Shown here in pieces: positions 1-10,699 of a stretch of DNA of 64,000 nucleotides (the stretch's first letter is position 1; the number at the start of each line of letters is the position of its first letter). The notes beneath the pieces were generated by a model. The model searched no databases. It worked only from the letters and a program-made list of their open reading frames with translations, and had not been told where the DNA came from. The translations under genes were made by a program, and so were the position numbers. Origin of the DNA: Armigeres subalbatus (Eukaryota; Arthropoda; Insecta; Diptera; Culicidae); contig NC_085141.1 in the NCBI RefSeq assembly GCF_024139115.2, positions 166,304,908-166,368,907 of the forward strand, in the 5' to 3' direction.

Positions 1-360
1 CACTTATTCTCAACCGATTTGCTCGCAACAAATTGCATTCTATGGGATCGGAAGTTATGGCCAAACTACCTTTTTTTAATTGAAAAATCACAAAAAAAAA
101 TATCACCTATTTTTCGGACACCTAACCTTGATCGATTTACATGCAACAAGTTGCATTCGACGCAGATTCCAATGCAAACGTTTACGAAAAAATCGCTTAA
201 AGAATGTCACTCATTTTTAGGCATTTATCTTCAAATTATTTGCTCGCAACAAGTTGCATTCGACGCATAATCCTGTCCCAATGTGTCCTATTGATCATTG
301 GCCAGATCGAAATATGGGATCGGAAGTTATGGCTGAAACACCATTTTTGCCTTTTGCCTA
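1..360 (+). repeat. Tandem tail units of a GT-type repeat (partial copy)
   Basis: Degenerate units of very roughly 100-150 bp carry the motif GCAACAAGTTGCATTCGACG followed by a GGATCGGAAGTTATGGCC-like motif. They recur near 15-80, 140-165, 240-350, 535-630 and 700-790, and again at 58435-58690. They form the body of the GT-type element that is complete at 58116-58747. This piece is cut by the window edge. There is no coding potential; short open frames here are by-products. Confidence 0.7.
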
Positions 361-361
361 A

Positions 362-830
362 AAAGTATACAAAAAGGTTCGCTCCAAAACCAAACTTTTA
401 CAGAATGCCTTGAGTTCCATAGTGTTATATACCAATCGACTCAGCTCGACGAACTGAGATGATGTCTCTGTGTGTGTATGCGCCCAACAAAAGTGCGAAA
501 AGTTTAGCTCACTTTTTCGGTACTTATCCTCCGAAACGATTTACTTGCAACAAGTTCCATTCCACGCGGGATCCTGTCGTATTGTTTTCTATTGAAAATT
601 TGGAAGATCGGACTATGGGCACAGAAATTATGGCCAAAATACTTTGTGTTATAAAAAGCGCGTAGAAAAGCCTAGTTCACTTTTAATGCACTTACCCTCG
701 ATCCATTTACTCACAACAAATTGCATTAGACGCGGAATCCTGTTCTATTATTTTCTATTGAAAATTGGCCAGATTGGACTATTACCTTAGAAATTGGCCA
801 CCATTTTTGCCTTTCTTGTGAAAAAAGTTG
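362..830 (+). repeat. GT-type repeat: head and body units (interrupted copy)
   Basis: The conserved head (CATAGTGTTATATACC, then a CGACTCAGCTCGACGAACTG motif) lies at 418-455. A short TGTGTGTGTATG tract and two body units follow. The matching 3' tail lies about 900 bp away at 1716-1809, so the copy seems to be split by other insertions, including the small element at 1044-1479. The head matches 58196-58237 and 25410-25450. Confidence 0.65.
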
Positions 831-1043
831 TTCCGAAAGGCTATAATTTCTCTCCGAAAACGAACTGTCGGATGCTTCCACACTGCTACACTTCCCTCCC
901 TCTTCATACGAGAATTTGGCAGAAGGACGCTCGCTTGATGGGAATGACATTTTCGTTTTCTTTTTGTGTAGCCGGAGCTTCAGATTAACAAACATCCAAA
1001 AGTAATATCCTTAAAATATATGACTGGGTAAAATAAAACAGAG

Positions 1044-1479
1044 GTATGTACCTGGGAGCTGCGGATAGATTCAAAACGAGTGTCAAAAAATCTCCAAAGT
1101 AAGCTGTCAAAAAGTATCCATTGCATCGAGAGAGGTTTTGTGGATTTTGAGCGCAGCCGAGAGAGTACACGTATAAATCAACTCATACTAAATATAGCTC
1201 ATTTTGAACAAATTTTAATTTTCTGGGGTCATTTTTAATATATCGACGGATTCAAAATAAGTGGAGGGTATGAATTAATTTAACATTCGACACGTTAATT
1301 TATGTGATGCAGTAAATTGACGAAAGCTTTGTAATTAATTTTTTAAAGATTAACACAATTATAATTCAATGTGAGAAAATCGTAACGTGTACATTGAACA
1401 CCGAGAGGAAATTAGCGAGTTTCAAGCAAAATATCTTGAAAATTGGATTCGATCGAGTCCGCAGCTCCCAGGTATGTAC
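1044..1479. mobile_element. Small hAT-like inverted-repeat element with 8-bp target duplication
   Basis: The terminal inverted repeat CTGGGAGCTGCGGA starts at 1052, and its reverse complement ends at 1471. Directly outside both ends is the 8-bp direct repeat GTATGTAC (1044-1051 and 1472-1479). Eight-base duplications with T at position 2 and A at position 7 are typical of hAT transposons, so hAT is the inference. The 420-bp interior is AT-rich and has no transposase, so the element is non-autonomous. Confidence 0.75.
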
Positions 1480-1585
1480 GTCAAAAAGATTGGATAAGGA
1501 TAAAAATTGTCGAAATTCTTATTAGCATATTGTAGATCAAGTCGAAAACCGAACCGATGTTTCGCGACAATCGCATTTTCTGGCA

Positions 1586-1671
1586 TTTCCGGATGTTGCA
1601 ACTGCATCGCGAGTGGTGCGCATCTATGCCATAGTCGTGCAGCACTCGCGATGCAGTTGCGACATCCGAAA
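1586..1671. other. Near-perfect short hairpin
   Basis: A left arm of about 30 bases (1586-1615) and a right arm of 29 (1643-1671) are complementary except for about two positions, around a 27-base loop. The core arm sequence is CAACTGCATCGCGAGTG. The size would fit a small-RNA precursor or the centre of a tiny foldback element. No family is recognised. Confidence 0.6.
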
Positions 1672-1715
1672 TAATCCGATTTTCATAGAACGGACAAAGA
1701 TTTTTTTTTCTTTTT

Positions 1716-1809
1716 TACTCCTAGCTACTAGCTCATCTATTTTCAAGCACACACATTTTACGAAGGTCGAGAAAGGCACCATCACCGCTAGGTGGATTAA
1801 TCTGGGTTT
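1716..1809 (+). repeat. 3' tail of a GT-type repeat
   Basis: The tail motif CACCATCACCGCTAGGTGGA, then TTAATCTGGG and a T5 run, matches the 3' end of the copies at 58703-58752 and 26390-26429. It is probably the end of the copy whose head is at 362-830. Confidence 0.65.
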
Positions 1810-3660
1810 TTATATATATTTTCTCCAGGGAAAACGTTATGGAAAATTGGAGCAGAAAAACTAATGAACTCCATGGCTGTGCCTTGCTAAGCATATCGCT
1901 TGCCGTACACTCGGATATAGGGCTGCCTTTTATGAATTTGTTTGTTCAGGGTTTGGGAAACCAGTTCTACGCTCATAAAAAGCTGGATTCAACTTTCAAA
2001 CAAAAAAAAAACATGCCATTTGGGGAATACTTAGTAATTTACACCAGGACTGATTCATCCAAAGGTCATTAAAGCGAAATGAGTGTGAATGTAAAAATAA
2101 GTGAAATTTAAAGCGCAGAGGCAAAGTTCAAAGTAAACTTTGCGATCAATAGTGACCAAAAAGAAGAATGTAGAGCTACGATAGAAAAAAGAAGATGACG
2201 AACACCACATACCCAGAGCCATAATGCTTTTTCAGTATTCTCTTATTAATATTCTGTATGAGCTGTAAGTAAGGTTAAAAACTATTGGAATAGACATAAA
2301 TTTTACATTCAAATTATACACCTTTTCAATATTTTAGCAAAGCTGTCATTGTTATTTTAAAATCAATAATGCCCTTGTGAAATCTATTCTTTGATCATCT
2401 TGTGCTAGGTAAATTATCTTACGGCTTCGGTATGGTCATAAAGATACACCTTTTGTTTCTCACATTCATAGAACAATAGTAACATTGAGCTATTGATGCT
2501 CTGATTAATTACACGTTATTTAAAATCCTCGTAAAATTGCTGTAATCAAGGGTTTTCAATGCTTTATATTCTGTTGAAACCTTCTAAATTGCAAAGCTTC
2601 CGTCACAATAACAATGCTTCGAACAGGTTCCGCAGAAAGTTGATCCCTAATTTTCAAAGCAACGGTGTCGTGTGGAATTAGCTTTCATTTCGCCTGTTCT
2701 AAAGGCGTGTGCCGCTGTCGGGTTGTTTTCATCTTTTTATGCTAATTAATTATCTGAAGCACGACATCACGAAGCAATAAATCATGACTCCATTCTCCCT
2801 TGTTCTCCGGGGCCGCACCCAACCAGAGCCTTCCGGTCGGATTGAAAAAGAGGCGAGCAATCAGTGACAGCACATTTTCCACTGAATCCCAGCACTCGAT
2901 GTATAACAGCCATCGATCCAAATGACGACGTGGAATCATGACTGGTTTGGTCATGATTTAATTGAGTTATCACTTCGTTTGTATGGCTAACCACGTTTGG
3001 ATAGCCTTCCGAACCACGTTTGCCAATCCCCAACCCAGTGCATAGTGGGAAAACTGTCTGTCCCAAAGGCTCATCTTCGCAAATTGATCCACTCATGCGG
3101 GGCATCGACATCAGCGGATTAGTCAGTCAAACCCATGCCTCGGATGGGCGTCTGCTGGTTGCGTGCTGCGGTCATTGACAATCTTGAGTCGTTACGCATG
3201 GTTGAGGGGCTGGCGGCTTTTCGTTCGATACGCACTGGTGAGCATTGTCGGGTAACCACTGACGGAGAAGGACTGCATTCATGGCGGTCAGCCAGCGGTG
3301 GAGTGAATGAACTTGGCGTATGTTTTTATTAGAAATTAATTGACTGTAAATTTCAATTAGATTCTCTATTGGCTTTACCAATCACTGTAGGTGTGCTTCT
3401 AACTGCACCGCAGCTACTTATTTGCAAGTTTGATATGGCTCTCACACTTCAAGTCATTTGCAGGTGTGCACATACCTATCAATAAACAGGTCATTAGCTG
3501 AAGTTATGATATCAGCAATGATGGATGGGTATTTATTATTAAAATTTTCATTAGAGCTATAGCAGCATGGAATTTCTGCCTTATATCAAATATGCATATG
3601 TTATTCCACAGAAACTTGTACAGCATATAATAAAATTTGTACAGCATATAATAAGCATAC
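1810..3660. other. Unassigned DNA; GC-richer block at 2750-3330
   Basis: I see no transposon ends and no recognisable protein. The block at 2750-3330 is GC-richer than its surroundings and opens short overlapping frames on both strands. None resembles a known family, and the pattern fits base composition rather than coding. It could be an old regulatory or exonic remnant, but nothing in the sequence proves it. Confidence 0.3.
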
Positions 3661-3664
3661 AATA

Positions 3665-3936
3665 ATTTTTGAAGGATTTCCTGAAGTTATTTCCAAAAGA
3701 ATTGCTAAAGGTTTCAAAAAACTTTGTCAGGAAATTAGTTAAATATTTATTTAAGTATTCCGTGGGGAATTCTTTGGTGAATTCTGCAAAAATTCCTTCG
3801 AAAATTCCATTAGGATTTTTTTCGGAAATTCATTCAAAAATTCAATCAGAAATTCCTCCTGAAATTTATTCCAGGTATTGTTTGGAAAATTCTCCAAAGG
3901 AATAATTTAGAAAATTCCGTTATAAATTCGCTAGAA
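3665..3936. repeat. Degenerate GAATTCC/TTTCC-type low-complexity repeat, left part
   Basis: Irregular repetition of AAATTC, GGAATTC and AAAATTCC-like words. The same texture resumes at 5855-6340, on the far side of the palindrome-ended element at 3937-5840. The two blocks were probably one repeat before that insertion. Confidence 0.55.
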
Positions 3937-4502
3937 CCAGTACTGGAATAAGTCGTGATCGTAATAAGACAGAGAGCAAAGCGCCTTTTTATATTCCAGG
4001 CGACCAAATGAAAGAATCGTGAGTTCTTTGATCAATTTCGCATGAAAGGCAGTCATGAAAGGATGTTGTGCTTTATTTTAAAACTAGCTGTATGTACCCG
4101 GCCTTGCTCGGAGTTGCCAGTTTAATTCGCAGTTTTTTCACAATCGGAAAATGAATAAAGCAATTGGTCAAAAGGATAATTGTGTTTACTTATTGATACT
4201 TCATCATTTGATTAAAAGAAGGCAGATTTCATTTGAAAACATTGACTGATTTTGAAAAAGGGATCAATCCCAAAATCGCCTTATTCCGGGCAAACATCTA
4301 TTTCTAAAGAAGGAAAAACATCCATCGATGCCTTATTCCGTTTATTTTTAAAGAAATGATCACATTCACCTTCCAGAAGGAAACACTTTAATCATTGCTT
4401 TTCACTGGGCAAATCATGATTTCAATGAAGTATTGAGTTGATCGATAACTACATACTTATTTTTTTTAACCGGGATCTCAGCAAAATGTGTACCGAGATA
4501 CG

Positions 4503-4652
4503 CACAGCCGTGCCCCAGCAAACTTTTTTTTTGCCAAGATTTCTTTTAATATTGCTCAAAAAAAAAATCAGCAAATATTTTACCGAAAATCAGCTAACAA
4601 ACTTAATTTTAGCTGAAATATCAGTTTCTTATTTTGCTGGCGCACGGCTGTG
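4503..4652. repeat. Small foldback with CACAGCCGTG ends
   Basis: About 20 bp at 4503-4522 (CACAGCCGTGCCCCAGCAAA) is the inverted complement of 4633-4652 with one mismatch. The AT-rich interior also partly folds back. It lies inside the 3937-5840 element and is probably a small MITE. No target duplication was identified. Confidence 0.55.
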
Positions 4653-4769
4653 GGGATTTTTGCCGTGCTGCAGAAATAAAAACTAAGTGTGCAAACAATA
4701 CAACTCCACCGCACCCTCCCCTTTTCCATCCTTAACCCACTATCGTCGTCTCCTTAATATGAAGAATGT

Positions 4770-5765
4770 GTGCTCCAAATTTGACTGAAATCGGCTAAGG
4801 GGAGATTCGAAGTAACACTGAGGTGATTAAGAGCTGAACAATGCTAGTCCCTCCACAACCTTCCCGTTTACTAAACATCATCCCTATCATCTTCGCCTTC
4901 TTAAGAAAGAGAATATTTGTTCCAAATTTGGTTGAAATCGGGCAAGGGGTACAGAAGTTGTGCTAGAACATTGGATCATTGCATATCTTGCTTTTATTTA
5001 ATAATCTTTAATCATAATCATATAATTTTTATACCTTCTAAAATTTGGAATAAAGGTTACTCGATTATGGATCACTATGCAAATCATTCAATTTGATCAT
5101 TCATAACCATTAATCATTAATCAACGATCGATAATCATTAATCATACACATAGTGTGTCAACATTTAATCACGATCGGTAATCGTTAATCATACTCCAAC
5201 GGATTTTTTTTTTCATTATTCATAATCGTTAATTATTGTCAAAAATTAATAAATCATTAATCATAATCTTTAATCATTTTTTCTGGATTGAATTAGTCCT
5301 GGAGGTTGGGAGTTACACTTAATTGCTCGTTTTCTAAAGACAACCCCTCCCTCCAGACCCCTCCCCTCTTGTCCACATTACGATTGGCTCCTCATAGTGT
5401 ATATGTGTACAAAATTTGATTGAAATCGGTCCTGGGGGTTGGGAGTTACACTGAGTTGCTCGTTTTCTAAAGACAACACCTCCCCCTATACCCTTTTTTC
5501 CAATGACCATCCCACCCGCTTTGTTATATTTTGATGTAGAATGTGTGTATCAAATTTGGTTGAAATCGGTACAGGGGTTCATAATTTACTTTTAATTGCC
5601 CGTTTTCTGAACAAAACCCCTCCCTCCAGACCCCCCCTTTTTCAAATCTCCTCCCATATGATCGCCTCCTCGTAGTGAAAATGTGTACAAAATTTGGTTG
5701 AAATCGGTCCTGGGAATTGAAAGTTACACAGAATTGTTCGTTTTCTGAACAAAAGATATTGAAAG
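4770..5765. repeat. Degenerate minisatellite inside the CCAGTACTGG element
   Basis: About six diverged units, most of them 120-150 bp apart, contain ACAAAATTTGGTTGAAATCG followed by GGTCCTGG and a GTTACACTGAGTTGCTCGTT motif. They sit near 4770, 4920, 5290, 5410, 5550 and 5690. The short copy of this element (48015-48433) lacks the array. An AT-rich block of ATTAATCAT words (4975-5285) separates the second and third units. Confidence 0.6.
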
Positions 5766-5854
5766 GGGCAGATATGTAATATGTATATATACAGATATCG
5801 CGTGACAACTCTCATTGAAAATGCGAAATTCCAGTACTGGCTGGGACATCCTTT

Positions 5855-6340
5855 ACTTCGAAAATTCCTTTATTGAACAATACAAAATTTCGTTAACAAC
5901 AATTATTGTTTTCAGAATTCCAGCAGGAGTTAATCCGCAAATGTTTCAGAATTTTTGAATGAACTTCTGAAGAGTTGCCCGAATAGAATACCTTAAAGAG
6001 TTTCTAAAGAAATTTCCGGAGGAATGATCGAAGAATTTCTAAGGAATTTTCTAAAGTAGTCATGCAGGAATTTCTGATAGAAGTTCTTAAGAAAATCATA
6101 AGATAAATTTCGAATGAGTTGTAAGAATTTCTTTCTAGATTTTTCGTCGGATTAACTTGAGGAATTATTGGACGAATAAATTTGCAAAATTTCTGAAATA
6201 ATTGCTGAATGAATTTCCAAAAAAAAAAGTGAAGGAATTCTCGCATAGGTAGGAATTCATAAAACAAAGAATGATCGAAGTAGTTTCTAAAAACATACTT
6301 TGAGTGATATTTCGGATGAATTCCTTGAAAAAAATCGATT
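5855..6340. repeat. Degenerate GAATTTC-type low-complexity repeat, right part
   Basis: Irregular GAATTTCT/GGAATT words continue the texture of 3665-3936. Short open frames across it reflect the repeat and are not genes. Confidence 0.5.
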
Positions 6341-6344
6341 GCAA

Positions 6345-6905
6345 CTTGTTGCGAAGAAATCGGTCATGTAATGTGGTTTTTACAATAGTTTAAATTTTTG
6401 AAAGCCCTTAAAAACAGACGTCAGGGACGGAAAGGTTAATCATATGAAAATTTAAAAATCGATCGATGTTTTTATATCCTAGTTTTCGATCAAATGTCTT
6501 TCTGCTTACGCTATGATTCGGGTGAATTATCCTCCTTTAGAAAAATTTCATTTGTTCACTTGACATTTGGGATTAAAGTATTAAGACAGGACTACGGTTA
6601 TCTAATAAGATGAGTTAACTACCATAAAAATACATAAAATATAAAACATATACCTTTAAATCCGAAGCGCATCCACGTTCTAAGTCGTGAGTAGGACAAA
6701 TAGGGGAAACGCCGATTTGGGCAAAAATTCAGATGTTGAGAAATCCGTGCAAATCAAAAAATATTTGTACTTTAAAAGACCTTCCAGGCAGAATCCTCAC
6801 ATAATTTGTGATTTTTTTTAACGTTTTTCACGAAAATTATTTCATTTCCAACTCGAATGAATGTTCATTTCGTACTCGCTCTTTCGTTTTGTTCACAATC
6901 AATGT
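6345..6905. other. Unassigned AT-rich DNA
   Basis: No inverted termini, long frame or known motif was seen. Confidence 0.3.
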
Positions 6906-6906
6906 A

Positions 6907-7236
6907 CACGGAAGAAATAAACTACCCAATATTGAGTTTAATTCACCCAACCTCGAACATCTGTACGGGAAGCCAAAATTGAGTAAGTAGGGTCGAAGAA
7001 GTTTGCCTTTACTCCCATGTTAAAAAAGTGCCCAACGGAAAATTTATTTACCCAAATGTAAGTTTAATTCACTCAATTTCGACCTCAGGTAATACAACTT
7101 AAAATTGGCTTCCCGTATTGAACTGGCGTCGTTGGATTGTTTGGCTCTTTTGTTTTTAACAACAAAAGAAAGAGTGGATGAAAGAGAAGAGAAAAGTTTA
7201 AAAATACTCAATTTTGGGTACTTTTTTTCTTCCGTG
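6907..7236. mobile_element. MITE with CACGGAAGAAA ends
   Basis: The left end CACGGAAGAAA plus AAACTACCCAATATTGAGT is the imperfect inverted complement of the right end, which reads ACTCAATTTTGGGTAC then TTCTTCCGTG; about 33 bp pair. Internally ACGGGAAGCCAAAATTG (about 6965) and its complement (about 7100) also pair, so the element folds along much of its 330 bp. It has no coding capacity. The target duplication is unclear. Confidence 0.7.
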
Positions 7237-7239
7237 GAA

Positions 7240-8090
7240 GATAAGAAGCGAGAAAGGTGGCAGTTTAGCTGAAATGGTAGTGTGTAAGAAGTCTAAAAAT
7301 TGGAAAGTTACTAAAAATTTCATTGGACGGCGCTACTTCAAAGACCTACAGACAGAAGCCGAATTTTACTCAATGCGCTAAAAAATAACGCGCGCACTTA
7401 ATGTGTTCGTCGGCGCCTGATAAGCGAATGCACATTCCATCACGTACCCAACGCATTCCAGGGACTTGTGTAGAGCTACTTTCTATCCGTTTAACGTCTT
7501 GTCCAAGATTCTTTTATGTACGGATTATGTCGGATAACCTGTACATAAAAAAATCTTGATCTTGTCTTTTACTTTTTGTCCCACATCCCATCCTAGGATG
7601 CTCCTCGAAAATGTTTACAAGATCCCAGCACGGGTCCCACAAATTTCTTCAAGTTTTTAATGGTTTCAAGAAATGATTACTAACTTCGAACTTCTTCTTC
7701 AGATTTTTTTGCAGGAAATCAAGTGATCATCAAAAAAATCTTTTGAGGAGTTCACTGTCCATGATCGCATATTTGTAACATTCGCATTTTGGTTGATTTT
7801 GTAAATCGCTTTTCAATTATCCCGACAAAATCAATAATTTCCAGCTTACTACAGATAAGCAAGATAGTAAAGCCTATTTTACTGTTGTGGGATTAGATGC
7901 AGTAAATTAGGCCTTCTGAACGATTCACAGGCTTTTTACAAAATAAACAAAAATGCGAGTGTTACAACATGGGCAGTTCAGAATCCTTTCAAACGAGATT
8001 TTATGCGGGCTTAGTTGGTGTTTCTTTAGATTTTAATAAACCCGTTTCGGTCTCAGCAAAACTTTTTCCTGTATGCTTCTAAGAATCCAA
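7240..8090. other. Unassigned DNA
   Basis: No element termini or protein similarity recognised. Confidence 0.3.
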
Positions 8091-8094
8091 ATTA

Positions 8095-8311
8095 TAGGGA
8101 GCGGGACCATTTGGGAAGCACCCCCTATTCCCGTCCGCAACGTTAATAACTCGACCGCGTTCCAACCAAATGGCTTGATTGTTTGTACACCACTAGATAT
8201 CGACAGAAACTAACCATGTACTAAAAAACAAGTAATTCGGTTGTAATGCGCTTGAGTAATGAACGTTGCTGACGGGAATAGGGGGTGCTGCCCAAATGGT
8301 TCTCTACCCTA
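8095..8311. mobile_element. TA-flanked MITE, GGGAGCGGGACC family
   Basis: TA at 8095-8096 and 8310-8311 bound a 213-bp element. Its termini (GGGAGCGGGACCATTTGGGA, then AGCACCCCCTATTCCCGT, against the complementary right end) pair over about 40 bp with few mismatches. The TA duplication fits Tc1/mariner-type mobilisation. A related half copy lies at 31555-31660. Confidence 0.8.
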
Positions 8312-10525
8312 CGTGCTATAATTATAATAAATGGATAAATTGGAATAATCACAATTTTAGATGCCTACCTTTTTTTTCCTCTAGAAAACCTTGAGACATC
8401 TTTGAGAACTTTTGGGAGTAAAAATTACTTCTTGGAGTCCTTGAGAGTAATCAACAAAATATTGTTGAAGGATTCCAGAAACCACTATAATTAATTTGAT
8501 ATCTTTGATATCCTTTTTGGAAACACACAAATCTAGTCAGACAATGACTTCGTGTGCTTATCGTATGTAGTCTATTACGTCATTCTGCATTATATTGGAT
8601 AATATTTTTGTAGACCTAAAAATCAGATCTACCAGACAATATTGCAACCACCGGCGGCGCGTAACTTCAATTTTTGCATGTGCTGAAACTAAAAAATAAA
8701 ATTTTGACGTTTTGCCAGCCCAAATGGAAAATTAAATAATCAGAATCGATTAAACTAGTCAAAATCTAATTATTCTATGCATTTCCACACACCAATTCTT
8801 GAAAGTTAAATTCAGTGCACAGGTAGATTGAGGTTACGCCACTGATTGCAACTGAAATAATTATTTAGATGATATGTTGTTACTAGAGAGTTCATTTCTC
8901 AACACTTGTTCTAGTCTCGGGATTTGGGATGTAAATATCACATATCCCGGTGGTAAATTTCGGGATCCCGAGATTTTTTCTGAAATATCCCGAATACGGT
9001 TTGATTCAATGTAGAAAATCTCAAACTTTAAACAAGTTTTAAAACACGCGGATTCGGTTGTTTCCACGTGCGGATATTGATAACATCATATTGATTACAA
9101 TAAAATTTACATTCGCATTATATATTTGACGCCCCTCCCGTCACTGCAGCGCAGCAGCTTTAATAATGAAGAAAAAAAGATGTCTAATCAGTTTAAGTGT
9201 TACAAAGCTCCATCTAATTAAATTCGTATATGTTGCAACTTTTTTTCTTATTTACAGAAGATTCCTTACAAGAAACTAGGTTTTTGGACGACATCAACGT
9301 CCATTTTCGGTCAACTTGTATTTTTCGACCAGATTTTGAACTATGTTCATTGACTCTCTCCATCTGTACTATGGATCGTGCGGTATGGTACATCACATCA
9401 ATTATTAATAATTGTTGGCTCAGGAACAATTTCCTTCTCTAGCAGCTATGAAAGTGTTATATTGCTTTGGAAAGACAAGACTGAAAGCGGATTTTGTAAA
9501 CAGAAACCCCCAAAATATTATGAATTCTGCATTAATAGTACTGCAAAATATCAAAAATCAAAAATCAAAATATCAAAATATTTTATAATTAAAGATAAGA
9601 AACAGCACATTTTTTCATTACTTTGAAAAATGTTCGTTTCGGAATTCTTTTCATACAGTCAGTGTTCGAAGCATATTGCAAGTTCGAGTTTTCTGTGTAA
9701 TAGACATGTACTGATAATATTGTTTTAGTGTCTTCAAAATCTCTGTCTTTATGTATATTTCGTAAATATTTGGTATATTGAGTTTTAGGTCACATGAATC
9801 CATCACGGATTATGTTCGCGGTCCCGCGGAACTGGTTTGGCTTTAATTTTCACACATCTCACAAGGACCCTGTAAATACTATCGATGTTTTCATAGCAAA
9901 TAACGTACTCATTAAGAGCAGATATTGGTGGAATTTAAAAAGATGCGTCAGTTGTCCATAAATGTCAGTTTTCGTAAATTTCCCTAATGCTCGGAAAATA
10001 ATATTTGCTTTGTTCAATTTTTTTAAATTTTTCACAAAAAAATATAATAAATAAAATATTCGAATATTGGAAGATTTTTATACAAAGTGTACAAAGTTCA
10101 GATCGTACGGCATTTTGGGGATTTAAAAAAAAAAATTTCCGGTAATGAGGATTAAAATTTATGTGTTGAGAAACACAAAAGAGTTATCGCTGTAATCAAG
10201 GAATATGTTTTTGTGCGGTGTTTGTGCGGTTTACCGTAAGTAATAAATAAATATATATAAAAATGATAATTATAATGTCTCCAAAATCATTGCAATCCGG
10301 ATATTGATGAGTTTAATCTATATAATATTTAAGATATTTAGTTGAATAATAAGAATTTAAATAACATAAAATATGTGTAATATGTTTATAACATGTTTAA
10401 TGTAACATGTAACATGTAAAAGAATAAGTGTACAAGAATTTCAACATTCTTCGTAAGGGGTGGAAACTAAATTCAATTAAATAAAGAAAGACTTGGATTC
10501 AAAAAATATATTTAACATCAGTAAG
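8312..10525. other. Unassigned AT-rich DNA
   Basis: Local simple repeats occur (AAAATCAAAAT words at 9545-9600, ACATGTAACATGT words near 10390). No element boundaries or coding sequence are supported. Overlapping short frames at 9214-9442 on both strands have no family signature. Confidence 0.3.
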
Positions 10526-10526
10526 T

Positions 10527-10680
10527 TATGTGGAAGATATTGATTTGGAAAATGTATTGGAGGTAACCATTTTCCCTTCGATAAGACTCGAACCCATGAC
10601 CCTACAGTATGGGTTCGAGTCCCATCGAAGCGAAAGTTGTTACCTCCAATACATATTTCAAATCAATATCTTCCACATAT
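10527..10680. mobile_element. Foldback whose centre is a pair of opposed tRNA T-arm-like sequences
   Basis: Two arms of about 75 bp pair with few mismatches: TATGTGGAAGATATTGATTT on the left, its complement on the right. The centre holds GACTCGAACCCATGACC facing TATGGGTTCGAGTCCCAT, which is RNA polymerase III B-box-like sequence (GGTTCGAGTCC) in both orientations. This suggests two tRNA-derived repeat ends joined head to head, or a MITE that captured such sequence. Not a functional tRNA. Confidence 0.65.
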
Positions 10681-10699
10681 GGGTTTTCACAACATTGTT

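Larger units (their letters stand above)
3937..5840. mobile_element. Long copy of a CCAGTACTGG-ended element
   Basis: Both ends carry the 10-bp palindrome CCAGTACTGG (3937-3946, 5831-5840). The left subterminal sequence (AAGTCGTGATCG, then the GAGAGCAAAG region, then GCATGAAAGGCAGTCATGAA) and the right one (CGCGTGACA, CTCTCATTGAAAAT) are shared with a 0.42-kb copy at 48015-48433. The longer interior holds an ATTAATC-rich stretch, a small foldback and a degenerate minisatellite. No transposase is seen. Because the end motif is a palindrome, a target duplication cannot be told from the terminus, and the class is unknown. Confidence 0.65.
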
